Part shown: positions 9,606 to 18,296 of the stretch, one piece after another
How positions within the stretch are numbered: the stretch's first letter is position 1
How the letters are laid out: every line of letters starts with the position of its first letter
From: Mycobacteroides franklinii
GTDB lineage: Bacteria; Actinomycetota; Actinomycetes; Mycobacteriales; Mycobacteriaceae
Assembly (NCBI RefSeq): GCF_002013895.1
Contig: NZ_MAFQ01000005.1
Span: forward strand, 186,001-250,000
DNA length: 64,000 nt
Direction of reading: 5' to 3'
The notes under the pieces: model-generated
The model's database searches: none
What the model saw: only the letters and a program-made list of their open reading frames with translations
Told to the model about the DNA's origin: nothing
Position numbers and translations under genes: made by a program

Positions 9606-10025
9606 CTAGAGAGAGGCGTGGACGCGGGAAGGGCGCACGCGCACGATTGCTTCGCCGGGTGCGCTGTGATGCTCTTCTACATAGGCTTCGGCGCGATCGG
9701 CGCCCAGATATCGGGCGGTGATGTCCAGTAGGGCGGCGCGCACTCCGGACTCGTCGGGTTCGATCGTTGCCTCGCCCTGGATCTGTACGTAGAGAAATGG
9801 CTCCGCCTGCGTCGCCACAGCGATCACGGCACGCGGATCACGTTGTAAAGCCTTGACTTTCAGAGTGTTTCGATGTGTGATGAACTGGAGATGATCATCG
9901 GCCAGCCGATACCAAATGGGGAGGATCAGCGGCCGTCCGCCGACTGCGAGGTACCCAAGTTGCCCGATCAGGGCAGGATTGGAGTCGAGAAACAGACGGA
10001 CGGCCGGATCATGGATCGAGGTCAT
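9606..10025 (-). CDS. PPOX-class flavin/F420 split-barrel oxidoreductase
   Basis: 139 residues from the ATG that begins MTSIHDPAVRLFLDSN. It has the pyridoxamine-phosphate-oxidase split-barrel pattern: GYLAVGGRPLILPIWYRLAD, FITHRNTLKVKALQRDPR, VQIQGEATIEPD. Members use FMN, F420 or biliverdin. The product is probably a small cytosolic reductase. Its promoter carries a SoxR-like box with 19-bp spacing, and the transcript is probably leaderless. It lies 11 bp upstream of the dioxygenase gene on the same strand, so the two likely form one operon. Confidence 0.8.
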   Translation of the reverse strand: MTSIHDPAVRLFLDSNPALIGQLGYLAVGGRPLILPIWYRLADDHLQFITHRNTLKVKALQRDPRAVIAVATQAEPFLYVQIQGEATIEPDESGVRAALLDITARYLGADRAEAYVEEHHSAPGEAIVRVRPSRVHASL

Positions 10026-10033
10026 GGGTCCAC

Positions 10034-10064
10034 AACCTAGAATCTCAAGTCCACTTGAGAGCAA
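10034..10064 (-). promoter_or_regulatory. MerR/SoxR-type promoter and box
   Basis: Reading the minus strand: -35 TTGCTC, a 19-bp spacer, -10 TAGGTT, then 8 bp to the ATG. The spacer holds CTCAAGT-GG-ACTTGAG (10044-10059), a perfect 7-bp inverted repeat resembling the SoxR box core. An overlong spacer centred on such a repeat is the hallmark of MerR-family activation. The same layout recurs at 21163-21193. Confidence 0.65.
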
Positions 10065-10098
10065 ATCCCGAAGAAACCGGATCGATGTGGCCGAGCTG

Positions 10099-11664
10099 CT
10101 ACCAGGTATCGACGACGGGGCGGCGCGGCGGCAGCGGTTCCCGCATGGCGGCGGCGAAAGTCGAGGCGACCAGTGCACGCGTCTCAGCCGGGTCGATCAC
10201 GTCGTCGATCTCGAAGATCTGAGCGGCGTTGAGTGCCTTGGCATTCTCCTGCGCCGCGGCGGTCGCGTGACGCACCGCCTCCTCTCGGGCGGCCTCGTCG
10301 GGAATTGCCTCCAATTCCTTGCGTAGCCCCAGGCGAACCGCGCCCTCCAGGCCCATCGGACCCAGATGCGCGTTCGGCCATGCCACCGTGAGTAGTGGTT
10401 CGTGCAGGCTGCCGCCGGTCATGGCTTGTGCGCCAAGGCCATACCCGCGGCGCAGGATGACCGCGACCAGTGGAACGCGCAATGCAGCCCCGGCGACGAG
10501 CATGCGTGATGCGCGTCGAACCAACGCGTCGGCCTCCGCGGCCGGACCCACCATGTACCCCGGGCAGTCGACCAGTGAGAGTACCGGCAATCCGAAGGCA
10601 TCGCAGAGCTGCAAGAACCGCGCGGCCTTGTCCGCCGCGGCGGCGGTGATCGCCCCCGCCATCACCATCGAATTGTTGGCCAGGATGCCGATCGGCCGGC
10701 CTTCGATGCGGGCGAGCGCGGTCACCATCTCGGGGGCGAACTTCTCTCGCAGAAAGGTCGCAGAGCCCGCGTCGGCGAGCGTCTCGATAATAGGTCCCAC
10801 CGGATACGCGCGTCGGGCACGTTCGGGAATCATTGTCCGCAAGGTGGTTTGGTCGGCCGAGTCGCCGGGCTCTACCGTGCCCTGGAAGTAGCCGATAAGC
10901 CGTTTGGCCACGGCGACAGCCTGCTGCTCGTCATCCACCACCACGTCGACGACACCGTTTGGGGACTGGACCGCAAGTGGCCCGACCTCGTCCGGATGCA
11001 CATCGCCGAGTCCACCGCCTGCGATCATGGCGGGACCGCCCATGCCGATCGACGTGTCCCTGGTCGCCACGATCAGGTCAGAGCAGCCCGCGATGACGGC
11101 ATTGCCCGCGAAGCACCTGCCCTTGACCACAGAGATCCGCGGCACGACCCCCGACAAGGCCGCCCATAACTTGAACGCACGGACATCAAGCATCGAGACC
11201 ACGGGGTAATCGGTATCGCCCGGGCGACCGCCGCCGCCCTCGGCGAAGAACACCGTCGGGAGCTTCATGCGTTCGATGAGATCGAAGAGCCGGTCCTTCT
11301 TCTGGTGCCCGAGTGCACCTTGCGTCCCGGCCAGCACGGTGTAGTCGTAGGACAGCACGGCGCAGGCGCTGCGGCCGGGGCCGAACAGTTCGCCGTTGAT
11401 CCGTGCGGTTCCGGCGACGAGCCCGTCCGCGGGTGTGCGGGCGATCAAGTCGGCGATGTCGCGACGGCCGCGCTGCGCGGCGATGGCGAATCGGCCGTAC
11501 TCCACCAACGATCCGGCATCTACCAGATCGGCGATGTTCTCCCGGGCGGTACGACCGCCGGCGGCGTGGCGGCGCGCAACGGCCTCAGGGCGGGCCGCGT
11601 CCTCGGTGAGCGCACGTCTCTGTAGTAGCTCGGCATGGTCGTCGCGTAGATCATCGTCCGGCAC
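10099..11664 (-). CDS. acyl-CoA carboxylase carboxyltransferase (beta) subunit
   Basis: About 521 residues. It shows both crotonase-like halves of an AccD/propionyl-CoA carboxylase beta chain: AVLSYDYTVLAGTQGALGHQK and GGGGRPGD in the N half; IGILANNSMVMAGAIT, LSLVDCPGYMVGP and GAQAMTGGS in the C half. It transfers CO2 from carboxybiotin to an acyl-CoA in the cytosol. Start GTG at 11664, chosen because GGAAG precedes it by 9 nt; an upstream GTG at 11715 would add 17 residues. No biotin-carrier subunit is nearby, so it must partner with an alpha chain elsewhere, or have a specialised role. Confidence 0.85.
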   Translation of the reverse strand: MPDDDLRDDHAELLQRRALTEDAARPEAVARRHAAGGRTARENIADLVDAGSLVEYGRFAIAAQRGRRDIADLIARTPADGLVAGTARINGELFGPGRSACAVLSYDYTVLAGTQGALGHQKKDRLFDLIERMKLPTVFFAEGGGGRPGDTDYPVVSMLDVRAFKLWAALSGVVPRISVVKGRCFAGNAVIAGCSDLIVATRDTSIGMGGPAMIAGGGLGDVHPDEVGPLAVQSPNGVVDVVVDDEQQAVAVAKRLIGYFQGTVEPGDSADQTTLRTMIPERARRAYPVGPIIETLADAGSATFLREKFAPEMVTALARIEGRPIGILANNSMVMAGAITAAAADKAARFLQLCDAFGLPVLSLVDCPGYMVGPAAEADALVRRASRMLVAGAALRVPLVAVILRRGYGLGAQAMTGGSLHEPLLTVAWPNAHLGPMGLEGAVRLGLRKELEAIPDEAAREEAVRHATAAAQENAKALNAAQIFEIDDVIDPAETRALVASTFAAAMREPLPPRRPVVDTW

Positions 11665-11774
11665 AGGTCGCACTCTTCCACAAGGTATTGGAAGTCTGCG
11701 GGAACTTTTCCTCACGATGATTCGACCACTCCACCGGTGCCCTGTGTGGGCTAGGCAGTCAAAGGAGATGTGCA

Positions 11775-12932
11775 GTGGATTTGGTCACCATGCTCGGGAT
11801 GCCGGGGGAAGCCCTCCGGATGACACGAGACGACTGGCGGGCATCGCTTACCGATGTGGTGCGCGAAACCTTCGCAGTGCACTTCGAAGGCAACGGCTTC
11901 TACCGTGCCCAGTGTGACGCCGCCGGCCTCACCCCGGGTGACATTCGCGACGTCGAAGACCTGCATCGCATCCCCTTGCTTCCGGTCAGCATGTTCAAAC
12001 AGGCTGGGGCACATGTGCTCATGACCTGTGGGCTAGAGGAAGTCGAGATCGAGATCCGGTCCACCGGTACCAGCGGTGTGCCGTCGGTCGCACGGCGTGA
12101 TTCGAGGACGGTGACCAGGGCATCGGTTGGAATCTTCGGTGGGTACCGCGACTTCTTCGGTATCTCCCAGGGCGCGGGCCTGTTCCTATGCCCGTCCACC
12201 GCCGAGGTGCCCGAGATGGGCATGGTGAAGATCTTCAATCTCCTCACCGGGATGCTCGACGATCACCGCTACGTGGTGCGTGAGTACTCCTTCGACCCCG
12301 AAGAGGCGTTGGCGCATCTGCGGAGCTGGGAGGGGCGGATGACTCGCCACCTCATCGGTCCGCCGTTCATCATTGCCAGGTTCCTGAAATACCTGGAATT
12401 GGAGGATATTCCGCTCACACTTGACCCCGACTCGCTGATCATCATGCTCGGCGGCTGGAAGCAGTACACCGGGAATTCGATCAGCCGCGACGACTTCAAC
12501 GAGAAGGCACAGCGCGTACTGGGAATCGACCGCACCCGCATCCGCGACATGTACGGGATGATCGAGTCGAACATGCTCGCCATCGAGTGCGAGCATCAGC
12601 GCAAGCATGTGCCGCCGTGGTGCTACATCTCCATCCGGGACGTCACCGACGCCTCCATCGAACTGCAGCCCGGAAAGACCGGCGGGATAGCGATCCTCGA
12701 TGCACTGAACACCGCGTATCCCGGCTTTCTGCTTTCCGACGACATCGGTGAGGTGGACGAGAGCGACTGCCCCTGCGGCCGCACCGGCCAGACCGTCAAG
12801 TTCCGGCGGCGGCGCCAGGGTGCCGAACTGGGCTGCTGCGCCGTGAGTATCGAAAAGTACATCGACTCACAAGAAGTCGTCGCCGAGTGCGAGCTGGTTT
12901 CCGCTGGGGTGACGGAAGCGGTGGGCGCCTAG
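11775..12932 (+). CDS. LuxE-like acyl-protein synthetase (first gene of acyl/sulfur operon)
   Basis: 385 residues, the usual size for LuxE/PaaK-related acyl-protein synthetases, which adenylate a carboxylic acid and pass it to a protein thiol. Visible features are the ATP loop STGTSGVPS (residues 96-104), then YGMIESNMLAIEC, LLSDDIGEVDESDCPCGRTG and a Cys-rich end (LGCCAVSIEKY). Start GTG at 11775 with AAAGGAG in front. No LuxC reductase is present, so this is not a bioluminescence-type reductase. Its stop overlaps the next start (TAGTG). In this operon it may load an acyl group onto the carrier protein or the NifU-like protein. Confidence 0.75.
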   Translation: MDLVTMLGMPGEALRMTRDDWRASLTDVVRETFAVHFEGNGFYRAQCDAAGLTPGDIRDVEDLHRIPLLPVSMFKQAGAHVLMTCGLEEVEIEIRSTGTSGVPSVARRDSRTVTRASVGIFGGYRDFFGISQGAGLFLCPSTAEVPEMGMVKIFNLLTGMLDDHRYVVREYSFDPEEALAHLRSWEGRMTRHLIGPPFIIARFLKYLELEDIPLTLDPDSLIIMLGGWKQYTGNSISRDDFNEKAQRVLGIDRTRIRDMYGMIESNMLAIECEHQRKHVPPWCYISIRDVTDASIELQPGKTGGIAILDALNTAYPGFLLSDDIGEVDESDCPCGRTGQTVKFRRRRQGAELGCCAVSIEKYIDSQEVVAECELVSAGVTEAVGA

Positions 12933-13333
12933 TGCCCCGGTTCAGCCCCACCGTGGTCGACCACTTCACCAACCCTCGTAACTCGGGCCGCTTGGCACAT
13001 GCCGATGTCACCGCCTTCATCGGAAATCCGGTGTGTGGGGACCAGATTTTGTTGAGTGCTCAGGTTCGCGATGACGCCGTCAGTGAGATCGGTTTTGAGG
13101 CCTACGGGTGTTCGGCGTCGTTGGCCGTGGCGTCCATTCTCACCGAGCGTCTCAGTGGGATGCCGGTGGGAGACATCGCGGCGATCGAAGCGACTCAGGT
13201 CACCGAATGGTCGGGTGGCCTCTCGCCCGAACAGCAGCACGTCGCGGCGCTCGGCGCCGATGTCGCGCAACGCCTAGCCAACAACTACCGCAACGGAATT
13301 CACGAAGATGTCAGCACCATCCCCGGTTCTTAG
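12932..13333 (+). CDS. NifU/IscU/SufU-like scaffold protein, third cysteine missing
   Basis: 133 residues from the GTG that overlaps the previous TAG. It matches the NifU N-terminal (IscU) family: VDHFTNPRNSGRL, then GNPVCGD with the first Cys and Asp, then YGCSASLAVASI with the second Cys. Where IscU/SufU have a third Cys (HC or KC before a helix) this protein has QQHVAALGADV, with Val instead. That cysteine receives persulfide in known IscU proteins, so ordinary Fe-S assembly is doubtful. It overlaps the cysteine desulfurase gene by 26 nt and probably works with it in sulfur transfer. Confidence 0.78.
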   Translation: MPRFSPTVVDHFTNPRNSGRLAHADVTAFIGNPVCGDQILLSAQVRDDAVSEIGFEAYGCSASLAVASILTERLSGMPVGDIAAIEATQVTEWSGGLSPEQQHVAALGADVAQRLANNYRNGIHEDVSTIPGS

Positions 13334-14498
13334 CCCGCCCACACTGGTTGCCCCTGCCGAGATATATCTGGACTACGCCGCCACCGCGCCGCTGCATCCG
13401 CGCGCGGCGCAAGCCGTCCTGAACGGGCACCGGCTGCTGGGTAATCCGTCCAGCCGCCACAGTGCCGGACGTGACGCCGCGGATGCCCTCACCGATGCGA
13501 GGAAGACCGTCGCGCAGATGCTCGGAGCGGATGCCGATGAGGTGGTGCTCACTTCTGGCGGAAGCGAGGCGAACACCCTGGCCTTATGGGGAACCTTTGC
13601 AGCCGTGGGTTTCCAGGGCCATTTGGTGACTTCATCCATCGAGCACCCGGCTGTTCTCGCGAACGCTCACGCACTGCGGGATCTGGGCGTGGAGGTGACC
13701 TTCGTGGATCCAGCACCGACTGGACACCTCGATTCCATGGATGTGGCCCGCGCGCTGCGCCCCGATACCGAGTTGGTGTCGGTGATGCACGCCAACAACG
13801 AGACCGGTGCGATCCAGCCGGTCCGGGAGATCGCCGATATCGCCTCGCAATCGGGTACCGCGTTCCACACCGACGCGGTGCATACCGCGGGCAAATTGGA
13901 CCTGACAGGCGTTGGTGCGACCATGATCTCGGTGTCTGCGCATAAGTTCGGCGGGCCACGCGGAATGGGTGCGCTGTTTGTCCGCGGTGGGCATCGGCTG
14001 TTGCCGGTGATGCGGGGAGGACCACAGGAGAACCGGCTGCGTGCGGGCACCGAGAATGTGCCCGGCGCCCTCGGCATGGCCGCCGCGGCCGAAGTGTGTC
14101 TGCGCACCGTGGCGATGGGCTACCGGCTGGGTATGCGGGACCGGCGTGAGCAGCTGATCGAGGGGCTGCGTGCGGTGGGCGGCGTGCATCTGAACGTGAG
14201 CGAACCGGTCTTGGAGGAGACGGTGAGTCTGCGATTCGACGGAATCCGGGCCGATACCCTCGCCGACGATCTCGACATGCATGGCATCTACGTATCCACC
14301 GGATCGGCATGCCATGCCGGCGAAGACACCGTTTCTCATGTGCTGCAGGCGATGCGACTGACCGAGGACCAGGCACGCGGGACCGTTCGGTTCTCTCTGG
14401 GCCCGAGTGTGTCACCGGCAGATGTGGACAGGGTTGTCGAAGTCACCGCGCGTGCGGTGCGAAGGCTGCGCGCCATGGCAGGCGGGATGGTCCGATGA
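13308..14498 (+). CDS. cysteine desulfurase (NifS/IscS class V aminotransferase)
   Basis: A 396-residue PLP enzyme that takes sulfur from cysteine as a protein persulfide. It has YLDYAATAPLHP at the start, TSGGSEANTLAL, the His-bearing SIEHPAVLAN, MHANNETGAIQP, the PLP lysine in VSAHKFGGPRG, RAGTENVPGALG, and the mobile catalytic Cys in STGSACHAG. All key residues are present, so it should be active. Placed between the NifU-like gene (26-nt overlap) and the permease gene (ATGA overlap), it seems to be a dedicated sulfur donor for this cluster, not the housekeeping Suf enzyme. Confidence 0.9.
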   Translation: MSAPSPVLSPPTLVAPAEIYLDYAATAPLHPRAAQAVLNGHRLLGNPSSRHSAGRDAADALTDARKTVAQMLGADADEVVLTSGGSEANTLALWGTFAAVGFQGHLVTSSIEHPAVLANAHALRDLGVEVTFVDPAPTGHLDSMDVARALRPDTELVSVMHANNETGAIQPVREIADIASQSGTAFHTDAVHTAGKLDLTGVGATMISVSAHKFGGPRGMGALFVRGGHRLLPVMRGGPQENRLRAGTENVPGALGMAAAAEVCLRTVAMGYRLGMRDRREQLIEGLRAVGGVHLNVSEPVLEETVSLRFDGIRADTLADDLDMHGIYVSTGSACHAGEDTVSHVLQAMRLTEDQARGTVRFSLGPSVSPADVDRVVEVTARAVRRLRAMAGGMVR

Positions 14499-15601
14499 TC
14501 GTCGCCGTCAAGAACCTTGTGGCCGAGCGAGCCCGATTCGTGCTGTCGGTGATCGGGGTGGCCGTCGCGGTGATCCTGGTATTGGTGATGTCGGGAATCT
14601 TCGTCGGCACCACCAATCAGGTGACCACCTACATCGATCACTCCAAGGGAGCGGTCTGGGTGGTTCAGCCGGGTGTGTCGCAGATGTTCCGGGCAGTGTC
14701 GTGGCTGCCCGGTGACGGCAAGGACCGGCTACTTAAGGTGCCCGGTGTGCAGTCGGCGGAGCCAATCCTTGGTCTGCCATCAGATTTCGTGCACAACGGT
14801 GGGCACACCGCGTACTTCGTTGTCGGATACGACACCGCCACCGGAGTGGGTGGCCCGTGGTCGCTGTCCGAAGGACGCAATGTCGCCGGTTCCGGGGAGG
14901 TGGTGTTGGACCGGGTGCTGGCGAAGAAGAACAAGATTCATGTCGGGGACACCGTCCAGCTTGTGGACGGCGACTTTACGGTTGTGGGGCTGTCCAATCA
15001 GACTGCCGCCGTAGGAAATTTCTACGCGTTCATCTCCCTGCCGGATGCCGCGCACTTACTACGGGCCGGAAATCGGGTGTCCTACTTCCTCGTTCAGCCC
15101 GCAGAGGGGGTCACCGATGACCAGGTGGCGGATTCGGTGAGAAAGACGGTGCCAGGAATGGATGCGCTGACGTCGGAGACCTTCGCCGCGAACAGCCGTG
15201 CCATTGTGATCTCGATGATCGGGCGACCGCTCAAGACGATGATTGGGATCGCTGCACTGGTCGGGGTTGCGCTGGTGGGCTTGACCGTGCTGGCTGTCAC
15301 CACCGAGCAGATGAGTGATTTCGGGGTGCTGCGGGCATTGGGTGTTCGCCCAGGACAGTTGTGCCGCATCGTGATTACTCAAGCTGCGCTGATCGCCGGG
15401 CTCGGATATCTGTTGGGTGCCGGGATCACCTACGGAGTGCAGTTCCTGGTGAAGGACCGACTGGGAGATGTCACGGTGCAAGTGACTCCCATCATGCTCG
15501 CCGCGATGGCCGCAGCCACCGGTGTGATGGCGGTCATCGGATCACTCATACCGGTCCGACGGGTAACACGGATTGATCCCGCTCAGGCGTTCCGGAGGTG
15601 A
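14495..15601 (+). CDS. FtsX/MacB/DevC-type ABC transporter permease
   Basis: 368 residues. One membrane helix lies near the N terminus (FVLSVIGVAVAVILVLVMSG), then a periplasmic domain of about 200 residues (MacB-PCD-like), then three C-terminal helices (IAALVGVALVGLTVLAV; QAALIAGLGYLLGAGITY; AAMAAATGVMAVIGSLIPV). It ends PVRRVTRIDPAQAFRR, the classic end of this permease family. The ATG overlaps the desulfurase stop (ATGA). With the ATPase that follows it probably extrudes the cluster's product from the membrane rather than moving it through a channel. Confidence 0.88.
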   Translation: MIVAVKNLVAERARFVLSVIGVAVAVILVLVMSGIFVGTTNQVTTYIDHSKGAVWVVQPGVSQMFRAVSWLPGDGKDRLLKVPGVQSAEPILGLPSDFVHNGGHTAYFVVGYDTATGVGGPWSLSEGRNVAGSGEVVLDRVLAKKNKIHVGDTVQLVDGDFTVVGLSNQTAAVGNFYAFISLPDAAHLLRAGNRVSYFLVQPAEGVTDDQVADSVRKTVPGMDALTSETFAANSRAIVISMIGRPLKTMIGIAALVGVALVGLTVLAVTTEQMSDFGVLRALGVRPGQLCRIVITQAALIAGLGYLLGAGITYGVQFLVKDRLGDVTVQVTPIMLAAMAAATGVMAVIGSLIPVRRVTRIDPAQAFRR

Positions 15602-15606
15602 GTGCA

Positions 15607-16323
15607 ATGACCAGTTCTGAAAAACCGAATGTTTCGCATGAGCCGGTTCTGCAGCTCACGGGCATCGAGCACAAGTACGGAACCGGCGATGCGGCCGTGC
15701 ATGCACTGCGGGGCCTGGACCTGACGGTCAACCCCGGTGAGGTCGTGCTGGTTGTCGGCCCCTCGGGCGGCGGTAAGACCACCGCACTTTTGGTCATGGG
15801 GTTGCTGCTGACCCCGGCGGCGGGTGTGGTCAGGATCGGCGGCCAGAACGTGGGTGACCTGAGCGAGCGTGAACGCGCCCGAATCCGATTGGAAAAACTG
15901 GGATTCCTGTTCCAGGAGTACAACCTCCTGAATGCGTTGACGAGTGCGGAGAACGTGGCGCTGCCGTTGCGTTACGCCGGGGTGGGCAAGGCGGCGGCCG
16001 CGTCACGTGCCCGGGAACTTCTGGCGGAGCTCGGGCTGGCGCATCGGACCGATCACCGTCCCCCCGCGCTCTCAGGCGGGGAGAAGCAACGCGTCGCTGC
16101 CGCGCGGGCGCTGGCCGCGCGTCCGGGTCTGGTCCTGGCTGACGAACCAACCGCGAACCTGGATTCGGCCACCGGAAAGAAGGTGGCCGAGCAGCTTGCC
16201 GATGCGGCCAAGAGCCAAGGGGCGGCGGTGGTGATCGTGACTCACGACCTGCGCCTGACGGATATCGCGGATCGTGTGCTGCATCTTGAAGACGGTGTGC
16301 TGCTAGAGAAAGAGGACCAATGA
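15607..16323 (+). CDS. ABC transporter ATP-binding protein (LolD/MacB type)
   Basis: 238 residues. Walker A is GPSGGGKTT, Q-loop LFQEYNLL, signature LSGGEKQRVAAARA, Walker B LVLADEPTANLD, and H-loop VTHDL. The start is the ATG with GGAGG 8 nt upstream; a GTG at 15598 overlapping the permease stop is the alternative. It partners with the permease just upstream. Ends with an ATGA overlap into the carrier protein gene. Confidence 0.92.
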   Translation: MTSSEKPNVSHEPVLQLTGIEHKYGTGDAAVHALRGLDLTVNPGEVVLVVGPSGGGKTTALLVMGLLLTPAAGVVRIGGQNVGDLSERERARIRLEKLGFLFQEYNLLNALTSAENVALPLRYAGVGKAAAASRARELLAELGLAHRTDHRPPALSGGEKQRVAAARALAARPGLVLADEPTANLDSATGKKVAEQLADAAKSQGAAVVIVTHDLRLTDIADRVLHLEDGVLLEKEDQ

Positions 16324-16625
16324 CCGAAACCCTGGCGCTTCCCGAAGATGCGGAAATCATCGGCGCGCTGCGAGAGGCACTGACCAAGCTGCTCCCCGAG
16401 GAAGATCTGGCTCAGGTCGATCTCGATGCCGTGGGTGCCGAAACTGCGCTGCTGAGCCTTCCCATCGACTCGGTGGTACTGATGGCGCTGATGAACGAGT
16501 TGGAAGACCGGTTCACGGTGTTCATCCCGGAAGAAGAAGCGTTTGCGTTCACTGTGGTGGGTGATGTCGGCACGTTCATCCGTCAGCGCCTGCGCGATAA
16601 GGCGAAACGCCGCGAACAGGCATGA
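16320..16625 (+). CDS. acyl carrier protein
   Basis: A 101-residue acidic helical protein. The phosphopantetheine-attachment serine is in LPIDSVVLMALMNELEDRF, with DSV in place of the usual DSL. The following helix (PEEEAFAFTVVGDVGTFI) completes the four-helix fold. It is the tether for acyl groups activated by the neighbouring acyl-AMP ligase. ATGA overlaps at both ends. Confidence 0.88.
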   Translation: MTETLALPEDAEIIGALREALTKLLPEEDLAQVDLDAVGAETALLSLPIDSVVLMALMNELEDRFTVFIPEEEAFAFTVVGDVGTFIRQRLRDKAKRREQA

Positions 16626-18295
16626 GCGATCGCGCGATTCGCGAGCACATGACGGTCAACGCCCCGGCCACGGCCACGGGTGCGATCGACTATCCCGCGC
16701 TGCTTCGCTCAGATCTTGAGCAGATCGACTTCTATGATTCGCGAAGTCATCTGCATACGCTTTCGGGGAAAGATCTGGTGAACGCCATCCGGATTCGTGC
16801 CGCGGCGCTGGCGGAAAGTGGCCTGCGGCGCGGTGACCGGGTGGCCATGATCGCGGCGAGTGATGAAGAGTACCTGGCCACACTGCTGGCGGTGCTGTCG
16901 TTGGGCGCGGTACCGTGCGCGGTCGCGCCGCCGCCCACACCTTCGCGACCGGAATCGGCGGGAGTGGCGCACGTGCGTGCGGCGCTCGAGGTGTTGAATC
17001 CGGTCATGGTCATTGCGCAACCGCGGGTGGCCGTGGCTGTTGCGCATCCGAACGTGTTGGCGTACGGCGACCTTGTCGATGCGGATCCTATTGATTGGCA
17101 ATTGCTTTCGTCAGCTTCTCCCGCGGATGCTCATCACATCCAGCTCACCTCAGGTTCCACGTCCGCACCAAAGGCAGTGCTGCTGACCCATGGCAACGTG
17201 GTCCATAATTCATGCGCAATCGCCTACGGCACAAGAGCATTGCGTGGCCAAGATCGGGTATTCAGCTGGCTGCCCCTCTATCACGATATGGGCTTCATCC
17301 AAGTGCTGGCCGCACTTCTCTACGGTCTTCGGGTGGGGGTGATGACCCCGATGGGATTCTTGCGCGATCCGACGTCATGGATACGGCACATGTCCCACCA
17401 CGGATCGACCCACACCGCAGGTCCACCGTTCGCGTATCGGGCCGTGTCGGATGCGATCGGACGTGGCGGCGTGCCCGCCGACGTGGACTTGTCCGCACTG
17501 CGTCACGCCTACGTGGGTGCCGAGCCCATTCCGTACGCGGTGCTGCGTGAGGTCACCGAACGACTTGCTCCGCTGGGAATGCGGTCAGATGCCTTGGTGC
17601 CGTGCTACGGCATGGCGGAAACCGTGCTTGCGACAAGTATTGCACTGCAGTCGCATTCGCCAGAAGGAACGTCCTTCGGTAGGGTGCGCGGCGAACAGAA
17701 TCCGGAGGACGATCAGCTCGTGGTGTCCTGCGGGCGGGTGGTCGACGGCCTGCGGCTGCAAATCCTTTCGCCCGAAGGAGAATTGCTTCCCGACGGGGCC
17801 GTCGGCGATGTTCAGGTGAGTGGGCCGTCGGTGATGTTGGGCTACTTGAGCCCCGGCGGTGGGGTGGTCGCGCCCGAGGGTGGATGGCACGACACCGGAG
17901 ACCGCGGCTTCCTCGCCGAGGGTGAGCTGTTCGTCGTGGGCCGTCGCAAAGAGATGCTCATCGTGCGGGGACGCAACTTCCCGCCCTATGACGTGGAGCG
18001 GGAGATCGACGGTTTATCCGGCGCGGGAGGGGTTTCCGTGGTGTTCTCCCTGCACGATGAGCAGCGTGCCCGCGAATCGGTGATTGCCGTCGTGGGAACC
18101 CGGGCGGCGGCCGACGAGTATGACGAGCTTCGGGCACGTATCGCCGGCGGTGTCCGTGCCGCTTTCGGGTTCTCCCTTGATGAGGTTCTGGTGGTCCCGG
18201 CCCGCACGATCCCGCGGACCACCAGCGGCAAGCGCCAGCGGCTCAAGGTGCGTGAGGCGTATCGGACGGGGCAGCTGGTACAGACTGGAGGTTGA
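16622..18295 (+). CDS. fatty-acyl-AMP ligase (FAAL-type, loads the carrier protein)
   Basis: 557 residues of the ANL superfamily. Core motifs are LTSGSTSAPKAVLLTH, SWLPLYHDMGFI, GPPFAYR, YGMAETVLA, WHDTGDRGFL and RNFPPYDVERE, with a C-terminal catalytic Lys in RTTSGKRQR. The SWLPLYHDMG and RN-x-PP-D-x-E signatures are those of FAAL enzymes, which make acyl-adenylates and pass them to carrier proteins instead of CoA. Its neighbour, the ACP, overlaps it by ATGA. The acyl substrate (fatty or aromatic) cannot be read from sequence. Confidence 0.88.
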   Translation: MSDRAIREHMTVNAPATATGAIDYPALLRSDLEQIDFYDSRSHLHTLSGKDLVNAIRIRAAALAESGLRRGDRVAMIAASDEEYLATLLAVLSLGAVPCAVAPPPTPSRPESAGVAHVRAALEVLNPVMVIAQPRVAVAVAHPNVLAYGDLVDADPIDWQLLSSASPADAHHIQLTSGSTSAPKAVLLTHGNVVHNSCAIAYGTRALRGQDRVFSWLPLYHDMGFIQVLAALLYGLRVGVMTPMGFLRDPTSWIRHMSHHGSTHTAGPPFAYRAVSDAIGRGGVPADVDLSALRHAYVGAEPIPYAVLREVTERLAPLGMRSDALVPCYGMAETVLATSIALQSHSPEGTSFGRVRGEQNPEDDQLVVSCGRVVDGLRLQILSPEGELLPDGAVGDVQVSGPSVMLGYLSPGGGVVAPEGGWHDTGDRGFLAEGELFVVGRRKEMLIVRGRNFPPYDVEREIDGLSGAGGVSVVFSLHDEQRARESVIAVVGTRAAADEYDELRARIAGGVRAAFGFSLDEVLVVPARTIPRTTSGKRQRLKVREAYRTGQLVQTGG

Positions 18296-18296
18296 C

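Noticed and set aside
12887..12931. Earlier start for the NifU-like gene
   Set aside because: Family similarity starts at VDHFTNP, and the GTG at 12932 overlapping the LuxE stop is the natural coupled start.
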